Source: CAVVNN01 sp963749605 (lineage in GTDB: Bacteria > Actinomycetota > Thermoleophilia > Solirubrobacterales > 70-9). Taken from it: DNA of 64,000 nt. Below are positions 54,449 through 64,000 of the stretch, one piece after another (positions within the stretch are counted from its first letter, which is position 1; every line of letters starts with the position of its first letter). The stretch is from assembly GCA_963749605.1 (NCBI GenBank), contig CAVVNN010000003.1, positions 135,533 to 199,532 of the forward strand. The letters are read 5' to 3'. The translations under genes were made by a program, and so were the position numbers. The notes beneath the pieces were generated by a model that had not been told where the DNA came from, made no database searches, and saw only the letters and a program-made list of their open reading frames with translations.

Positions 54449-55291
54449 TTACTCGTCCAAGTCCTCGTCCTCGAACTCCATGTCGGCGATCGCTTCGAGC
54501 ATGGCGGCGTCATCGAACTCGATCGGTACAAACTCAGGATCGAGCGCGTCCGCAGCGGAATCCAGCGACTCCGAAAACCGAATCGCCTGCAGCACGAATC
54601 TATAGGCCGCTTCGCGGAGCCCCTCATCCTCGGTCCAGTAGCCGAACTCAAGGCTTCGCCGGGACTGGCGGGTGAAGTTCGCTGAAGAGATCCACAGCCG
54701 GGCCGGAGTGAAGCCGTAGAAGTCGCCAACCTCGCCGAGAGCGCCTTCGTCGTGCCACCAGAACTCGCCGAGGATCGCCAGCTTGGCGTGCATGATCGGA
54801 ACGAGCGGGTTCCCCTTGCGCCGGAACCCGAGCGCGCGGATGGTAGGTATCGAATCCTCGCCGATTTGGTCGAATGGTCCGACGAGTCGGGGCTTGCCGT
54901 CTACCTTGGCTGCAACGTCGCTGAGGGCGGGGAACGCTGCGACGCGAAGGCCCGGGGTTTGCTCGTTAAGTGCCGCTAGGCGCCCGAACTTCTCAAGGTC
55001 CCGCTTCGTTCTCGGTTGCTTCGTGACGACCACGCAGGCTCCTGAGAGCTCGGTCAGCTTGTCGATGAACTCGGCATCGTCCATCCACATAGCCGTGCCA
55101 AGGAGGCCCGGTCCCATCGACCGAGACCCTCGCCGCCTCCACCGCTCCTGGCGCTGGCGAATGTAGTCGTCGATACCGCCGATCAGTCCGCCGAGGACTT
55201 CGCGGCCGAAGAACGCCTTGTTGCCGGGCAGGTCGCCGATCTCAAGTTCGGAATCGAACGTCTCGGGGAATTCAAAGCGGTCGCTAGCCAC
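54449..55291 (-). CDS. Phospholipase D-superfamily nuclease-like protein
   Basis: 280 residues from GTG 55291. One HKD-type half-motif is clear: IMHAKLAILGE (H168, K170), then WISSANFTRQSRRSLEFGYW (S202-N205 and E215), as in PLD-family nucleases that dimerise to form one active site. The N-terminal half (DELGGLIGGIDDYIRQ-like helix, then GACVVVTKQPRTKRDLEKFG) is a mixed alpha/beta domain. The tail is very acidic (EFEDEDLDE). PLD nucleases degrade DNA or RNA and are common in defence loci. It lies between the Mrr-like and HEPN-like genes on the same strand. Confidence 0.68.
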   Translation of the reverse strand: MASDRFEFPETFDSELEIGDLPGNKAFFGREVLGGLIGGIDDYIRQRQERWRRRGSRSMGPGLLGTAMWMDDAEFIDKLTELSGACVVVTKQPRTKRDLEKFGRLAALNEQTPGLRVAAFPALSDVAAKVDGKPRLVGPFDQIGEDSIPTIRALGFRRKGNPLVPIMHAKLAILGEFWWHDEGALGEVGDFYGFTPARLWISSANFTRQSRRSLEFGYWTEDEGLREAAYRFVLQAIRFSESLDSAADALDPEFVPIEFDDAAMLEAIADMEFEDEDLDE

Positions 55292-55327
55292 TCGGCGAGG
55301 CTACCGCCCGCATTCGCGCGAGGGCCG

Positions 55328-56089
55328 CTACTGCAGGGCCTCCCGCACATGAGGAGAGAGCCAACCCGGCCAGGCGCCTTCGACGACTGCGACGGCATCG
55401 TCGACGCAGCGGTCGGCCTCGCCGACCAGGAGCCGGTCATATGCGGTGCGCTTCTTCGGATCGGAGTCCAGGCCGCGTTCCTTCACATGCAGCAGCTCGT
55501 CGCGGATGAACTTGAGCTTCAGGTAGCGCTCCCATGCGGTGGTGCCGGCGACCTTCTGGGCCCCGTCCATCTTCGGCACGACGCGCTTGAGCTTCTCGTC
55601 GATGCCGAGACCGACCAGATCTCTCTTCCTGTACGTCTTCTTCTTGAGGACCATGGTGAAGTCGTCGTCGAGCATGTCGATTGCGTGGTTGGCAAGGCTC
55701 TCGATCGCGGTGAAGGAGTAGAGAACCGCCGACTGCAAGTCTCGAATGCAATTGAGCACGGTGGTCGAGTTGATCGGCTGGACGGCGTCGCCGCTCGGAC
55801 GCCTTTTCAGTTTGGCCATGATGTTGCGCCGTGACTTCGCGCCTCGGTCGCGGGCCCGCTTGGCCTCGACCAAGTTGAAGGCGACCGGCTGGGGCGGGTA
55901 CCAGAGCAATTCGCGGCCGTCGTCCATGAGGACGGGGGAGAGGACTTGAACCCAGGTGCCCGGCGGCAACTCCTCGCCATCCATCTCCCTCGCTGGCACG
56001 GCGACCAAGCGCGGATCCTTGCCGCGCTCGGGGCGATCCTTCGCGGGCCTTGCGGCCCGCTTTGCGCGTTTCCGTTTCCTCTTGGTCAT
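55328..56089 (-). CDS. HEPN-like protein, possible RNase toxin
   Basis: 253 residues from ATG 56089, well supported by GGGGGAGG 6 nt upstream. A strongly basic N-terminus (TKRKRKRAKRAARPAKDRPE) is followed by a helical domain: helix NCIRDLQSAVLYSFTAIESL with ANHAID, and later KLKFIRDELLHVKERG. The latter holds R196-x4-H201, the R-x4-6-H signature of HEPN RNases. HEPN proteins act in toxin-antitoxin, abortive infection and other RNA-targeting defence systems. No MNT-type antitoxin partner adjoins. The assignment rests on this motif and on helical content. Confidence 0.5.
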   Translation of the reverse strand: MTKRKRKRAKRAARPAKDRPERGKDPRLVAVPAREMDGEELPPGTWVQVLSPVLMDDGRELLWYPPQPVAFNLVEAKRARDRGAKSRRNIMAKLKRRPSGDAVQPINSTTVLNCIRDLQSAVLYSFTAIESLANHAIDMLDDDFTMVLKKKTYRKRDLVGLGIDEKLKRVVPKMDGAQKVAGTTAWERYLKLKFIRDELLHVKERGLDSDPKKRTAYDRLLVGEADRCVDDAVAVVEGAWPGWLSPHVREALQ

Positions 56090-56551
56090 GTCTCGCCTCC
56101 CCCGGCGGTGAATATTCGTTGGCCTCCGGGCGAAGCGCCGCCTTACGGGGCGGGCGCGGTCGACCTCTGGAGGTAGTGTCGGGGGGAACCCAAACCCCGA
56201 CGCGCGGATTATGACTCCGGCTCGGGCGTCTGGGTCGGAGCGGAGTGGTCCCGCTCCGAGCGTCGCGACCCCTTGCTGGCCCGTCGACGGGAGTGTGTGG
56301 ATGCCTAACGCTAGGGTGACCTCCCGGGGCCGTCGTGCCCGCCGGTACCGTTGCGACTCGCCTAAGCGACCGGGACTTCCGCTTCGCGCGATTTGCGAGC
56401 GTTTGCTGACCCGGCCGCAAGATGACCGCTTTGGACGGTGGGTGTCGTGCAAAGGGTGACGGTCACGGGTGGCGTTGATCGCCCGCCTGTGGTCTGTGTT
56501 CCTCGGGCTGTAGTTGCTGCCCGGCAGCCCGGTGGCCGCCGGGGCGGCCTT
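56090..56551. other. Non-coding gap with one hairpin
   Basis: About 460 bases between the HEPN-like gene and the transposase. The only structure I see is TCGGAGCGG-(7 nt)-CCGCTCCGA at 56235-56259. The end of the insertion element probably lies in the right part of this gap, but no terminal repeat was recognised. Confidence 0.4.
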
Positions 56552-57915
56552 TCAGGCGGCTGCGGCGGCTATCTGGTGCTTGTGGAGCTTCATCAGGTTG
56601 TGAGTCGCGGTGATCAGACGCCATTCCGAGCGTGCGGCGGATCTGCCTCGTCGCTGGAATTGATTGATGCGCCGGTTGTGCTTGGTTTGAGCGAACACGG
56701 GCTCGACTATCGCCTTGCGTCTTCGGTAAAGCCCACCGCCGTAGTCACCGGCCAGCACGGTGCGCATGAAGGCGTAGCGGCCGCCATCCCAGCCCCGGCG
56801 CGGTGTGCCGCGCTCGCCGGCATCGGGCGGGATCAGTACCTGGGTGTCCATGTTCACGACCTGGTCGATCTGCTCTCATGCCAGTAGCCGCTGTCCGCGA
56901 CTGCGACCCCGGGCAACTCGCTCACACCGATCTGCTCAAGCTCGCGCCGGGTGGCCTTGATCATCGGCTCGAGCTGGCCGAAGTCTGGTGAAGTGAGCGT
57001 GACCTCGGCCGCCAAGACGATCTGATGCCTGTTCACGACGGCCTGCACGTTGTAACCCTGCGTGTAACTGCGCGGCGTCTTGACGTTGCGGGAGTCCAGA
57101 TCGGTGACTTTGATCTTCCCCGGCGGCACCTCGGGCGCCACGTAGGGGTTCGGGCGTGCCCCAAAGCGGCGGCCGTCCTTGGTCACCGCAGTCGCGCGAT
57201 GATGCTCATAGGCATCGTTGGCCTCGCGCTCGACCCGCAGGTTCTCCTGAAGCCGCTGCTCTGCTTCGAGCAGTCGCTCGGCTCGCGAGCGTGGAATCGG
57301 CTGAGCCTGTAGCCGCCGGTGCTCATCGAGTTGGTGGCGCGCCTCACGCAACCACCCCTCACGGCCCTGCATCCGAGCGACGATCACCTCGGGATCAAGC
57401 ACGAGCTTCACACCCTGCGGTTCCGCCTCGGCCGCCTCAGCCTTCGCGTCTTCTCTGCCTGCACGCTCGCGCCCGAGCTTCTGCTTGGCTTCGCGTAGCG
57501 CAGCACGTCGCCCTTCAGGGGTTCGCAAATGCTCAGGCAGCTCATCGCCGCGCGCGTCGCCGTATAGCTCGTCCTCGGCAGCGTCGACGGCGCCCGCCTC
57601 CTTCAGGATCTCGCGAGCGAGCTGCTCGTAGTCGAGGTTTGAGTGATGCGACGCGTTCCCATGCACCTTCGTCCCGTCGATCGCGATCAACCCGACCTTC
57701 ACCAACCCCGACTCTCGACACAACCCCAGCACTTCGCTGAACAAGCCCGCCAGGGCCGCCTCGTGGCGCACACGAAACCGCGCGATCGTCGCGTGATCCG
57801 GCGTCTGCTGTGCAGCGATCACCCGGTAGGCGACATCCTCCACGCAGCGACGCTCAATCCCTCTCGAGGACCGCTCACCCAGCGCGTACGCGTACAAAAG
57901 CAGCGCCACCATCAT
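56552..57915 (-). pseudogene. IS1182-family transposase, N-terminus lost and one frameshift
   Basis: From ATG 57915 (MMVALLLYAYALGERSSRGI) the sequence follows IS1182 transposases: QQTPDHATIARFRVRH, VGLIAIDGTKVHGNASH (first catalytic Asp), long charged helices, YTQGYNVQAVVNRHQIVLA and VAVADSGYWHE (second Asp). At about 56871 the frame breaks. The missing end (QIDQVVNMDTQVLIPPDA, VEPVFAQTKHNRRINQF, with the family's third acidic residue) continues in another frame to 56552. About 60 N-terminal residues normally present are absent. Not functional as read. Confidence 0.8.
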
Positions 57916-58289
57916 CCCCGGCTCAAACGCCGTGAGCCAGGCCGGGTTTGACGGTCTCCGTCAAACCGGTCCGGCTCACCTTGGGTCGCTTCACTCGGCC
58001 TGGGAAGCGCGAAAGCGAGCGGGGGTTTTGCACAACCGGCATCGGCCGCCGGGGTGTTGAGGAGCAGCCAGCCGAACCTCATCTCGTCTTGATCGGCAGC
58101 GCTTGAGGTCGGTCGGCGGGGCACGGGGCGTGCATGAGTTTTCGCGGTTGTGGTTCCTCTCGATGCGCCGGCCGATGTCCTGCAGACATGCGTTCCATTC
58201 AGGCTCGCTGATGCCGTCTGTGGGACGCCAAGCACCGGATGGGCCGGCGCTTCGCTGCTGGCCCCATCCATGAACGAAGGGAATTCCGC
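57916..58289. repeat. Non-coding gap carrying a perfect 10-bp palindrome
   Basis: Within the 374 bp between transposase and integrase, GGTTTGACGG-TCT-CCGTCAAACC (57945-57967) is a perfect 10-bp inverted repeat with a 3-nt loop, right where the transposase loses its N-terminus. It may be a junction scar or a terminator-like hairpin. The rest of the gap shows nothing beyond the integrase RBS (AAGGGA). Confidence 0.6.
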
Positions 58290-59231
58290 ATGGATGTCGG
58301 TCAGGCGCGCCAGCAGTATGTCCGCTGGCTACTCGTCACCAGGGATCTGTCGCCGCACACAATCCGCGCCTACGACAGCGACATCGCGGCGTTCGAGCAA
58401 CATCTCGGCACCAACGCTCCCGTGTCGCAAATCGACCGCCACCACCTCGTGAAGTTCGTGGAGCAACAGCGGATCGCAGGGCTTTCGCCGACCTCTATCA
58501 GACGGCGGGCTTCAGCTCTCCGAGGCTTCTGCAGATGGCTGCTATCGGGCGACTTGTTGGACTTCGATCCTTGGGTCGGCACCAGCGTGGCGGTCGGAAA
58601 ATCGCGCAAGCTACCTCGGGTCTTGCCGTCCCACGAACTTGATCAGCTCCTCCTATTCCTACGGAAAGCAGCTCGCGTCGACGACATGAGCGATTCGAGC
58701 CAGCTATTGAAGCGACCGCACGAGTCAACGACGCTTCTCGCGGTCGCCCTGATGGTGGCGACAGGCGTTCGAGTCCATGAGGCAGTCGGCATTCAGTGCC
58801 CGGACATCGACCTGCCCGGTCGAAGCATCCGGCTCGTCGGCAAGGGACGCCGCGAGCGGCAGGTCTTCCTGACGAACGACTGGATCAGCGAGTTCACGCG
58901 CACCTACCTCGAGATGCGCTCCACCCTCGGCATCCAGCACGCCCGCCTCCTTTTCAACCTGCACTTCGACCCCCTCACAACGCCCGCGATGCGCTCGCGG
59001 CTCGCCAAAGCCGCCATGGCAGCGGGCCTCGCCACGCGCGTTACACCGCACATGCTGCGTCACACAGCCGCAACGCAACTGATCGAGGCCGGTGTAGACA
59101 TCCGCTACATCCAACGCCTCCTCGGCCACGCCAGCCTGAGCACCACCGAGATCTACACGCACGTTTCAGACAGAGCGCTCAGACGCGTTGTCTCGGACGC
59201 TGATGTCCTCGGGAGGCTCGCGCAGCCGTGA
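58290..59231 (+). CDS. XerC/D-like tyrosine recombinase
   Basis: 313 residues from ATG 58290 (AAGGGA 8 nt upstream). N-terminal SAM-like core-binding domain (YVRWLLVTRDLSPHTIRAYD, ALRGFCRWLLSG). The catalytic domain has all expected residues: R161 (ATGVRVHEAV), K185 (LVGKGRRERQV), H254 and R257 (PHMLRHTAAT), H280 (LLGHASLSTT) and nucleophile Y289 (EIYTHV). Size and sequence suit Xer-type or simple-transposon integrases. With the relaxase at 43.7 kb it could move the accessory region, but no att pair was identified. Confidence 0.9.
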   Translation: MDVGQARQQYVRWLLVTRDLSPHTIRAYDSDIAAFEQHLGTNAPVSQIDRHHLVKFVEQQRIAGLSPTSIRRRASALRGFCRWLLSGDLLDFDPWVGTSVAVGKSRKLPRVLPSHELDQLLLFLRKAARVDDMSDSSQLLKRPHESTTLLAVALMVATGVRVHEAVGIQCPDIDLPGRSIRLVGKGRRERQVFLTNDWISEFTRTYLEMRSTLGIQHARLLFNLHFDPLTTPAMRSRLAKAAMAAGLATRVTPHMLRHTAATQLIEAGVDIRYIQRLLGHASLSTTEIYTHVSDRALRRVVSDADVLGRLAQP

Positions 59232-59250
59232 TAACTAGGAATTATCGATC

Positions 59251-61711
59251 GTGGCGCTCAAGAGTCCCGTTCGACGGAGGGAGGAAACCGAGAGCTCTTT
59301 CCAAGGGCCGGGCAAATTCCTCGGTCGCGAGAAAGAGCTTGCGACCCTCGACAACGAGCTCGACCGCCAGCGCCGCACTCCGAAACGCCTGCGCATCTGC
59401 GAGGTCACGGGTGTTGGCGGTATGGGCAAGTCGCGCCTGCTGGATGAGGCGCGGGCGCATGCGAAAAAGCGCCCGCTGAAGATTGACCACGTCGCCTTCG
59501 TCTCACTTGAAGGGGAGCTGTCAACGACCGAGGTCGGGGTCCTCCATCACCTCCGCCAAGAGATCGGGATCGAATGCCATCTCTTCGACGCCGCGGTGCA
59601 GCGCTACTGGCGAGCTGTCGGACAGCCCGTACCGTCCTCCAGCCCCAACCGCATTGAACGCTCGGCTCTGGGCCGGGGCGTCGAAGTCGGCGGTGCCGCC
59701 GTCGGCGTCCCCCTTCCCGTCAACTTTGCGGTTCAGATCTGGGACAAGCTGAGTGCAGTCAGCGAAAAAAGGCAGCGCTACAAGAAGTCGGAGTTCGCCG
59801 AAATCGACGAGATCCGTGAAGAGCCGCGAGAGCTAAGGGCGATTCTTCCGAGCTGCTTTGGCCGTGACATACAGCGAGCGCTAAAAGCGAATGGCCACTC
59901 TCTGGCGATCTTCTACGACTCCTATGAGAAGCAGGGGTCGGCCGCGGAGGGGCGCCTTGGCTGCAGGAGATGATCTCGACTCTCGGACGCGGTCTTCATG
60001 TAATCGCGACTCGGGAGCCGCTGCAGTGGCCGCAGGCGAAGCGGACATGGGACACCGTTTCGATAGGGGTCGAGGCGCTGTCCGAAGAGGAGTCGCAGGA
60101 GATGCTGCGGCAGCGGCTGGGCAAGCTGGAGGAGCCGATCGAGGAGCGACTGCTCGAAATCTCCCGCTGCACCCCCTTCTACATCGAGTCGGCGGTCCGG
60201 ATTTACCTCGACCTGGCGGAGGAGAAGGAGGTCGAGGTAGCGGATCTCCCCTCCACTCCGAATGGAGCGGTCGGAAGGCTGCTTGACCACCGACGCGCAC
60301 CGCAGCGGGCCCTGGCGGCAGCGCTCGCCACCGGTCGGGTCTTTGATCGCGACCTGTACCAACACATGGCGAACGTACTCAACGTCGAGCTCGCCGTTCT
60401 GCACTACCCGGACTTCGCCAACTCTTTCCTGACCGAGCGGGTCGTAGGCCAGCTCTTCAAGTTCCACGATCTGCTTACCGATGCCGTGCGCGACTCGCCG
60501 AGCGAGAGAGCGCTGCGCAGCGTTGCCCTGGAGGCGGCCACCGACCACCTGTTGGCCCGCTGCCAGGAGCGGGGGGAACAGATACCCGATGCCGTCCTCG
60601 CCCTCCTGCGCGGGCTGCTCGAGGGCTGGAGTTCGGTGGGCGATGTCCCCCGACGCGTCCTCCGAGACGCTGATCGACATCGCCTACGTTCTCTACGACG
60701 CCGGTTCCTCCAATGAGCTGATGGCCCTGGCATCTACCCAGCAGAGAAAACAGCGGCACGCGATCACCCTCGTGCTGGACTTCATCGAAGCGATGTCTAC
60801 GCGCCGCATTGCGGGGGTCGACGCCGGCCTCAAACGGTTCGAACGCCTCGAAGGGCGGAAGCGGCGACTCGGTCGCCACCTGCATTCGCTTCACCTCGAG
60901 CTCGCCTACCTGCGCGAGATTCGCGGGAACTACCACCGGGCGCGGAACGATTTCTCGCGACTGGCACGGCAGGCGGAGCCGTTCGACCCGACCGACCGGA
61001 CCCAGCTGCGGGCGCTGCTCTACCACGGGGACATGCTGACGATGGATGGCAAGTTCCGTGAGGGGTCGAGGGTGCTGCTTGAGACCTGCGAAGCCGTCGG
61101 TCATCGCGACATCGTCAACTGGGGTGAGCTGCTTCGCCACCGGGCGCACGCCCATCGCTTCTCCTTCGTCCTCGAGGAGGCGGTGGAGATGTACCTGACG
61201 GCCTTGCGCAAAACGCCAGATACGCCGATGCTGACCGCGAAGCTTTATACGAACCTGGTCGAGACCTACTGCTGGCTGGATCCCGAAAGGGCTTTGGGGG
61301 AAGCGGTCAAATCGATCGAGCTGAACCGCCGGCTTGGGCACCAGATCGAGCTCGCCAAGTGCGCAGCGGCGAAGGCGATCGCTCTTGCAAGGCTGGGAAA
61401 TCCGGCCCGGCCGCCGTCGCGGTTGGCGAAGCCAAGGCACTGGCGAAAGCCGAGGGTACCCGGCCGGGCAGGCGTTCGCGCTGCAGGCGGAAGCCGTGGC
61501 GATGGCGTTGGCGCGTGACACCCGGCGCAGCAACGCGGCGATCGGCCAGCTGAAGCGTAAGACGAAGGAACTCGGTACCTACGATCACCTGGTCGTGGCG
61601 CCGCTCGTTGCAGCTGGCGAGCGCGTCGATTCGCCCGCAGTGCGAGGCGCCGCCGAATGGTTCAGGCCCGATGACGTGGGGGCGAGGATCCGGGCCTATC
61701 TAGCCTTCTAG
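59251..61711 (+). pseudogene. STAND ATPase with helical sensor repeats, about four frameshifts
   Basis: Opens at GTG 59251 with FLGREKELATLDNELDRQRR and Walker A VTGVGGMGKSRLLDE. It continues to FYDSYEKQG and shifts at about 59943 to APWLQEMISTLGRGLHVIA and winged-helix-like sequence. It shifts again near 60645 (SPDASSETLIDIAYVLYDAG) into TPR-like helices (SLHLELAYLREIRGNYHRAR). Two more shifts near 61400 and 61467 (GPAAVAVGEAKALAKAEG, then FALQAEAVAMALARDTRR) lead to TAG 61709-61711. Rejoined, it is one STAND protein of about 815 residues. Either dead or damaged by assembly indels. Confidence 0.75.
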
Positions 61712-62735
61712 TCGAGTCCAGACGCGATGTCGATCACGGTCTTGCAGACGGCAGAGTCGCTGCGCTCTTCATGGGCTCGCTGCAGGTCATTGATCGAGAT
61801 CAAGTCGATCCAGCTCGTCCCAGCCGGGGCTCCACTCTCGTGTTAGCAGGTCCGCCGCTTCACGCAGGACCGATGGCTCACCATTCAGATAGCTGGTCAC
61901 GAAGGTGACGTCCTTGGGCAGGATATCCGAGAGAAAAACGGGGTCGATCTCCTCACCCAGCGGGTGACCCATCGAGCAGATCCGCCCGCCGTCCCTGACC
62001 TGGCGGGAGGCGGCGCGCAGCCCGTCCTCATTACCGGTGAGATCGAAGACGACGTTGTACTCGCCTGGGGGTTGCGGCAGCGCGCTCCCTATTCGCGCAA
62101 TCGGGCCGGCGAGGGCGGCGAGTCGCGCTGCCGAGGTATCGGTCACGTCGAACTCGATCGCCGGGCGCTGTGCGCATAGGGCGAACGCCAGGCAAAGGCC
62201 GAGACCGCCGGCGCCGACGAGAAGAACACGGTCACCAGGCCGGGGTCGATCAGGTCCTTGGCGTGAAGAACACATGAGAGCGGCTCGCACAAGGAGAGGT
62301 GTGGCACGGCCGGTCGGTTGAGACGCAGGAGGTAGCTCGCGTCGATGTCACCGAATTCCGAAAACGCCCGGTTCGTGAACAGTGACTGCTGGCCTTGTCG
62401 GCACAGGTGCGATCTGCCGGCGAAGCAATGATCGCAATTGCCACAGCGATAGTTGAGGTCGCTGGTGACGAGGTCTTCGAAGCCGACGCATCGACTCCGG
62501 CACCGACCGCCACTACTTCGGCGACGAACTCGTGCCCCACTGAAGTCGGGTAGGTGGCATTTGGGCGCCCGCGGAACTGTGCGATGTCCGAACCGCAGAG
62601 ACCGCAGTACAGGAACCGGAGTCGCACCCAGCCAGGGGGCAGATCCGGCAACGTGCGCTGGACGATCTCGAGCTTGCCGGGTGCCGTGAGAACGTACCCG
62701 CGCGACACCCACTGGCTTACCCCGGTTGCCCCCAC
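61708..62735 (-). pseudogene. Zinc-dependent medium-chain alcohol dehydrogenase, frameshifted
   Basis: Start at 62735. The catalytic-zinc part is CGLCGSDIAQFRG and SVGHEFVAEVVAVGAG. The frame breaks near 62485 and continues VGFEDLVTSDLNYRCGNCDH, with the structural-zinc Cys run (CGNCDHCFAGRSHLC). It breaks again near 62240 before PGDRVLLVGAGGLGLCLAFA, the NAD(P)-binding Rossmann loop, and once more near 61805 before WIDLISINDLQRAHEERSDS. Rejoined, the enzyme is about 340 residues, normal for the MDR family. Substrate unknown. Tail-to-tail with the STAND gene. Confidence 0.75.
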
Positions 62736-62750
62736 GTCGCGTGATCCTAC

Positions 62751-63986
62751 CTAGGCAATATCGAGGCTCTCAGCCCGCGACCAGATCATCTGGTTGAAGG
62801 CGATTACCTCTTGCCGTAACGACTTGGTTGGGCTCTCCGCGCGAACCAGCGCGATCAGCTCTGCCAGCCGGGGAACGTCCTCCTCGGTCAGCCCCAGGCG
62901 TACCGCCGAGTTGACGCCGATGCGGATGCCCTGGCCCAGCGAATACGGCAGGGTCCTGAAGTTGGTCATGATCAGGCACTGCTCCAGCCGCTCGTAGGTG
63001 ATGAATGCTCGTTCGCGGCTGCCCTCCTGGATCCACACGTGATGGGTCGGCGGCAGGTCGCGGCGTCGTTGCACCACTGGTACCCCCCGCTCGTGCAGTG
63101 CATCCTCCGAAGGCGAGTGCGACCTGCAGCATCTGCCGTGAGTAGTCCCGCAGCCAGTCCTGCCGGGAAAGGGTCAGGCCGGCCGCGTAAGTGCTAGCCA
63201 CGTGCATGTTGGAGACGAAGGTGGAGACCCCCTTGAGAAGGGATTTCCACCTCTCGTCGCGCTGCCTCGTGGCGAGAAGAGCCTTTTGTGGCCCGGGAAA
63301 GTTCTTGTGGACGCTGGCGACCATCAGGTTGTATCCCCACCTGAATGGGTTGGCATGATCGCCGCAGATCACGTTCGTCAAATACTGCGAGGCGTCGAAG
63401 ATCTTGGTCGGCCCCTCGACCGCCGCCAGCGGACGAAAGTCCTCGTAGACCAAGCCCTCACTGCGGTCGACGAAGACGTAGTCCGGCTGTACCTCTTCGC
63501 ACAGCGCCAGCGTCGCCGGTATGTCGACCGACATCGCCTCGTCATCGATCGGCATCTCGACTACCCGCAGGCCCAGCCGCTCGATGATCGCCTGCCCCGA
63601 GAGGTGGCCACCAGCCCGGATCGGCAACAGCAACACCTTCTGCCCGGGTCGGGCCATGGCCATGAACAGAACAGCGTGCGCGTGCAGACCGGAGAGAACG
63701 CGCATGGTCGCGTCGGCCGCGCCGAGCGCGTTGGCCCAGGCCTCATAGACCAAGCGCGAGTCGCGCTCCAGGGCGGTCTGCCGGCGAACTGCATCGGCGT
63801 CTGCAGCCGCTCCTCCCTGGTTCTTACCTTGTCGGTGTTGTAAAGGCCATGCAGGAGTCCTGCCGTCACCTCGAGGTCCGCGGGAAAAGGAAAGTTCTCC
63901 ACCGGATTCAGGACCAACGACGACTTCAGAAGCTCTTCCTGTTCGCGCAGCGACGCTCGCAGCATCGCGGAAAGGCTGTCGGCCAC
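62751..63986 (-). pseudogene. SHMT-like PLP enzyme (fold type I), frameshifted
   Basis: ATG 63986 opens MADSLSAMLRASLREQEELL and LVLNPVENFPFPADLEVTAG, like the start of serine hydroxymethyltransferases. A shift near 63785 leads to ANALGAADATMRVLSGLHAH, GYNLMVASVHKNFPGPQKAL (candidate PLP Lys in SVHK) and STYAAGLTLSRQDW. A shift near 63108 restores ALHERGVPVVQRRRDLPPTH and the C-terminal domain to 62751. About 410 residues once rejoined, the SHMT size. The catalytic surroundings diverge from housekeeping GlyA, so it may be a specialised aldolase/transferase paired with the adjacent dehydrogenase. Confidence 0.7.
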
Positions 63987-64000
63987 GATCGATAATTCCT

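Overview
The window is high-GC DNA (roughly two thirds G+C by eye) from an actinobacterium. The best guess is the class Thermoleophilia, order Solirubrobacterales. That guess rests on large secreted NHL/RHS proteins with 'TVNPEGLETTYQFEYTT'-type modules, delta-60 and YWTD propellers, GTG/TTG starts and several leaderless-looking promoters (a TANNNT box 6-8 nt before the ATG). It is inferred from protein style, not from a marker gene.

Layout. 0-9 kb: the end of a GNAT-fold acyltransferase, a membrane-anchored STAND NTPase, a decayed ATP-dependent DNA ligase fragment, small hypotheticals, a low-GC HD-phosphohydrolase/HSP90-like ATPase fusion (4.6-7.8 kb) and a NERD-domain membrane protein. 9-43 kb: a surface/secretome region. 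It holds two paralogous secreted proteins (one frameshifted) that share a structured leader; a delta-60 propeller; a three-gene minus-strand membrane operon; a 1446-residue NHL-LamG protein with three trailing genes; a broken IS110 element with a bridge-RNA-like leader; a 2297-residue RHS/NHL protein ending in a chymotrypsin-fold protease; and YWTD, Ser-Gln-Asp-box and TolB-like propellers with Ig-like tails. Internal duplications and near-identical 3' cassettes show that these genes recombine with one another.

43-64 kb: an accessory/mobile region. A MobF relaxase-helicase sits next to an array of inverted repeats that could be its oriT. A NUDIX remnant and a TIG-domain membrane protein follow. 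Next comes a run of nuclease- and toxin-like genes: two PD-(D/E)XK-like proteins with a winged-helix regulator, a VapBC-like pair with operator, an Mrr-like nuclease fusion, a PLD-type nuclease and a HEPN-like protein. The tail holds a frameshifted IS1182 transposase, a XerC-like tyrosine recombinase, a STAND ATPase with several frameshifts, a zinc alcohol dehydrogenase and an SHMT-like PLP enzyme, the last two also frameshifted.

How it fits together. The central genes look like cell-envelope or secreted recognition proteins with propeller and Ig-like folds. The 49-56 kb cluster looks like a defence/toxin island carried with conjugation and integration genes. The many frameshifts at the right end (56-64 kb) mean either real decay of an integrated element or indel errors in the assembly, and sequence alone cannot decide between them.
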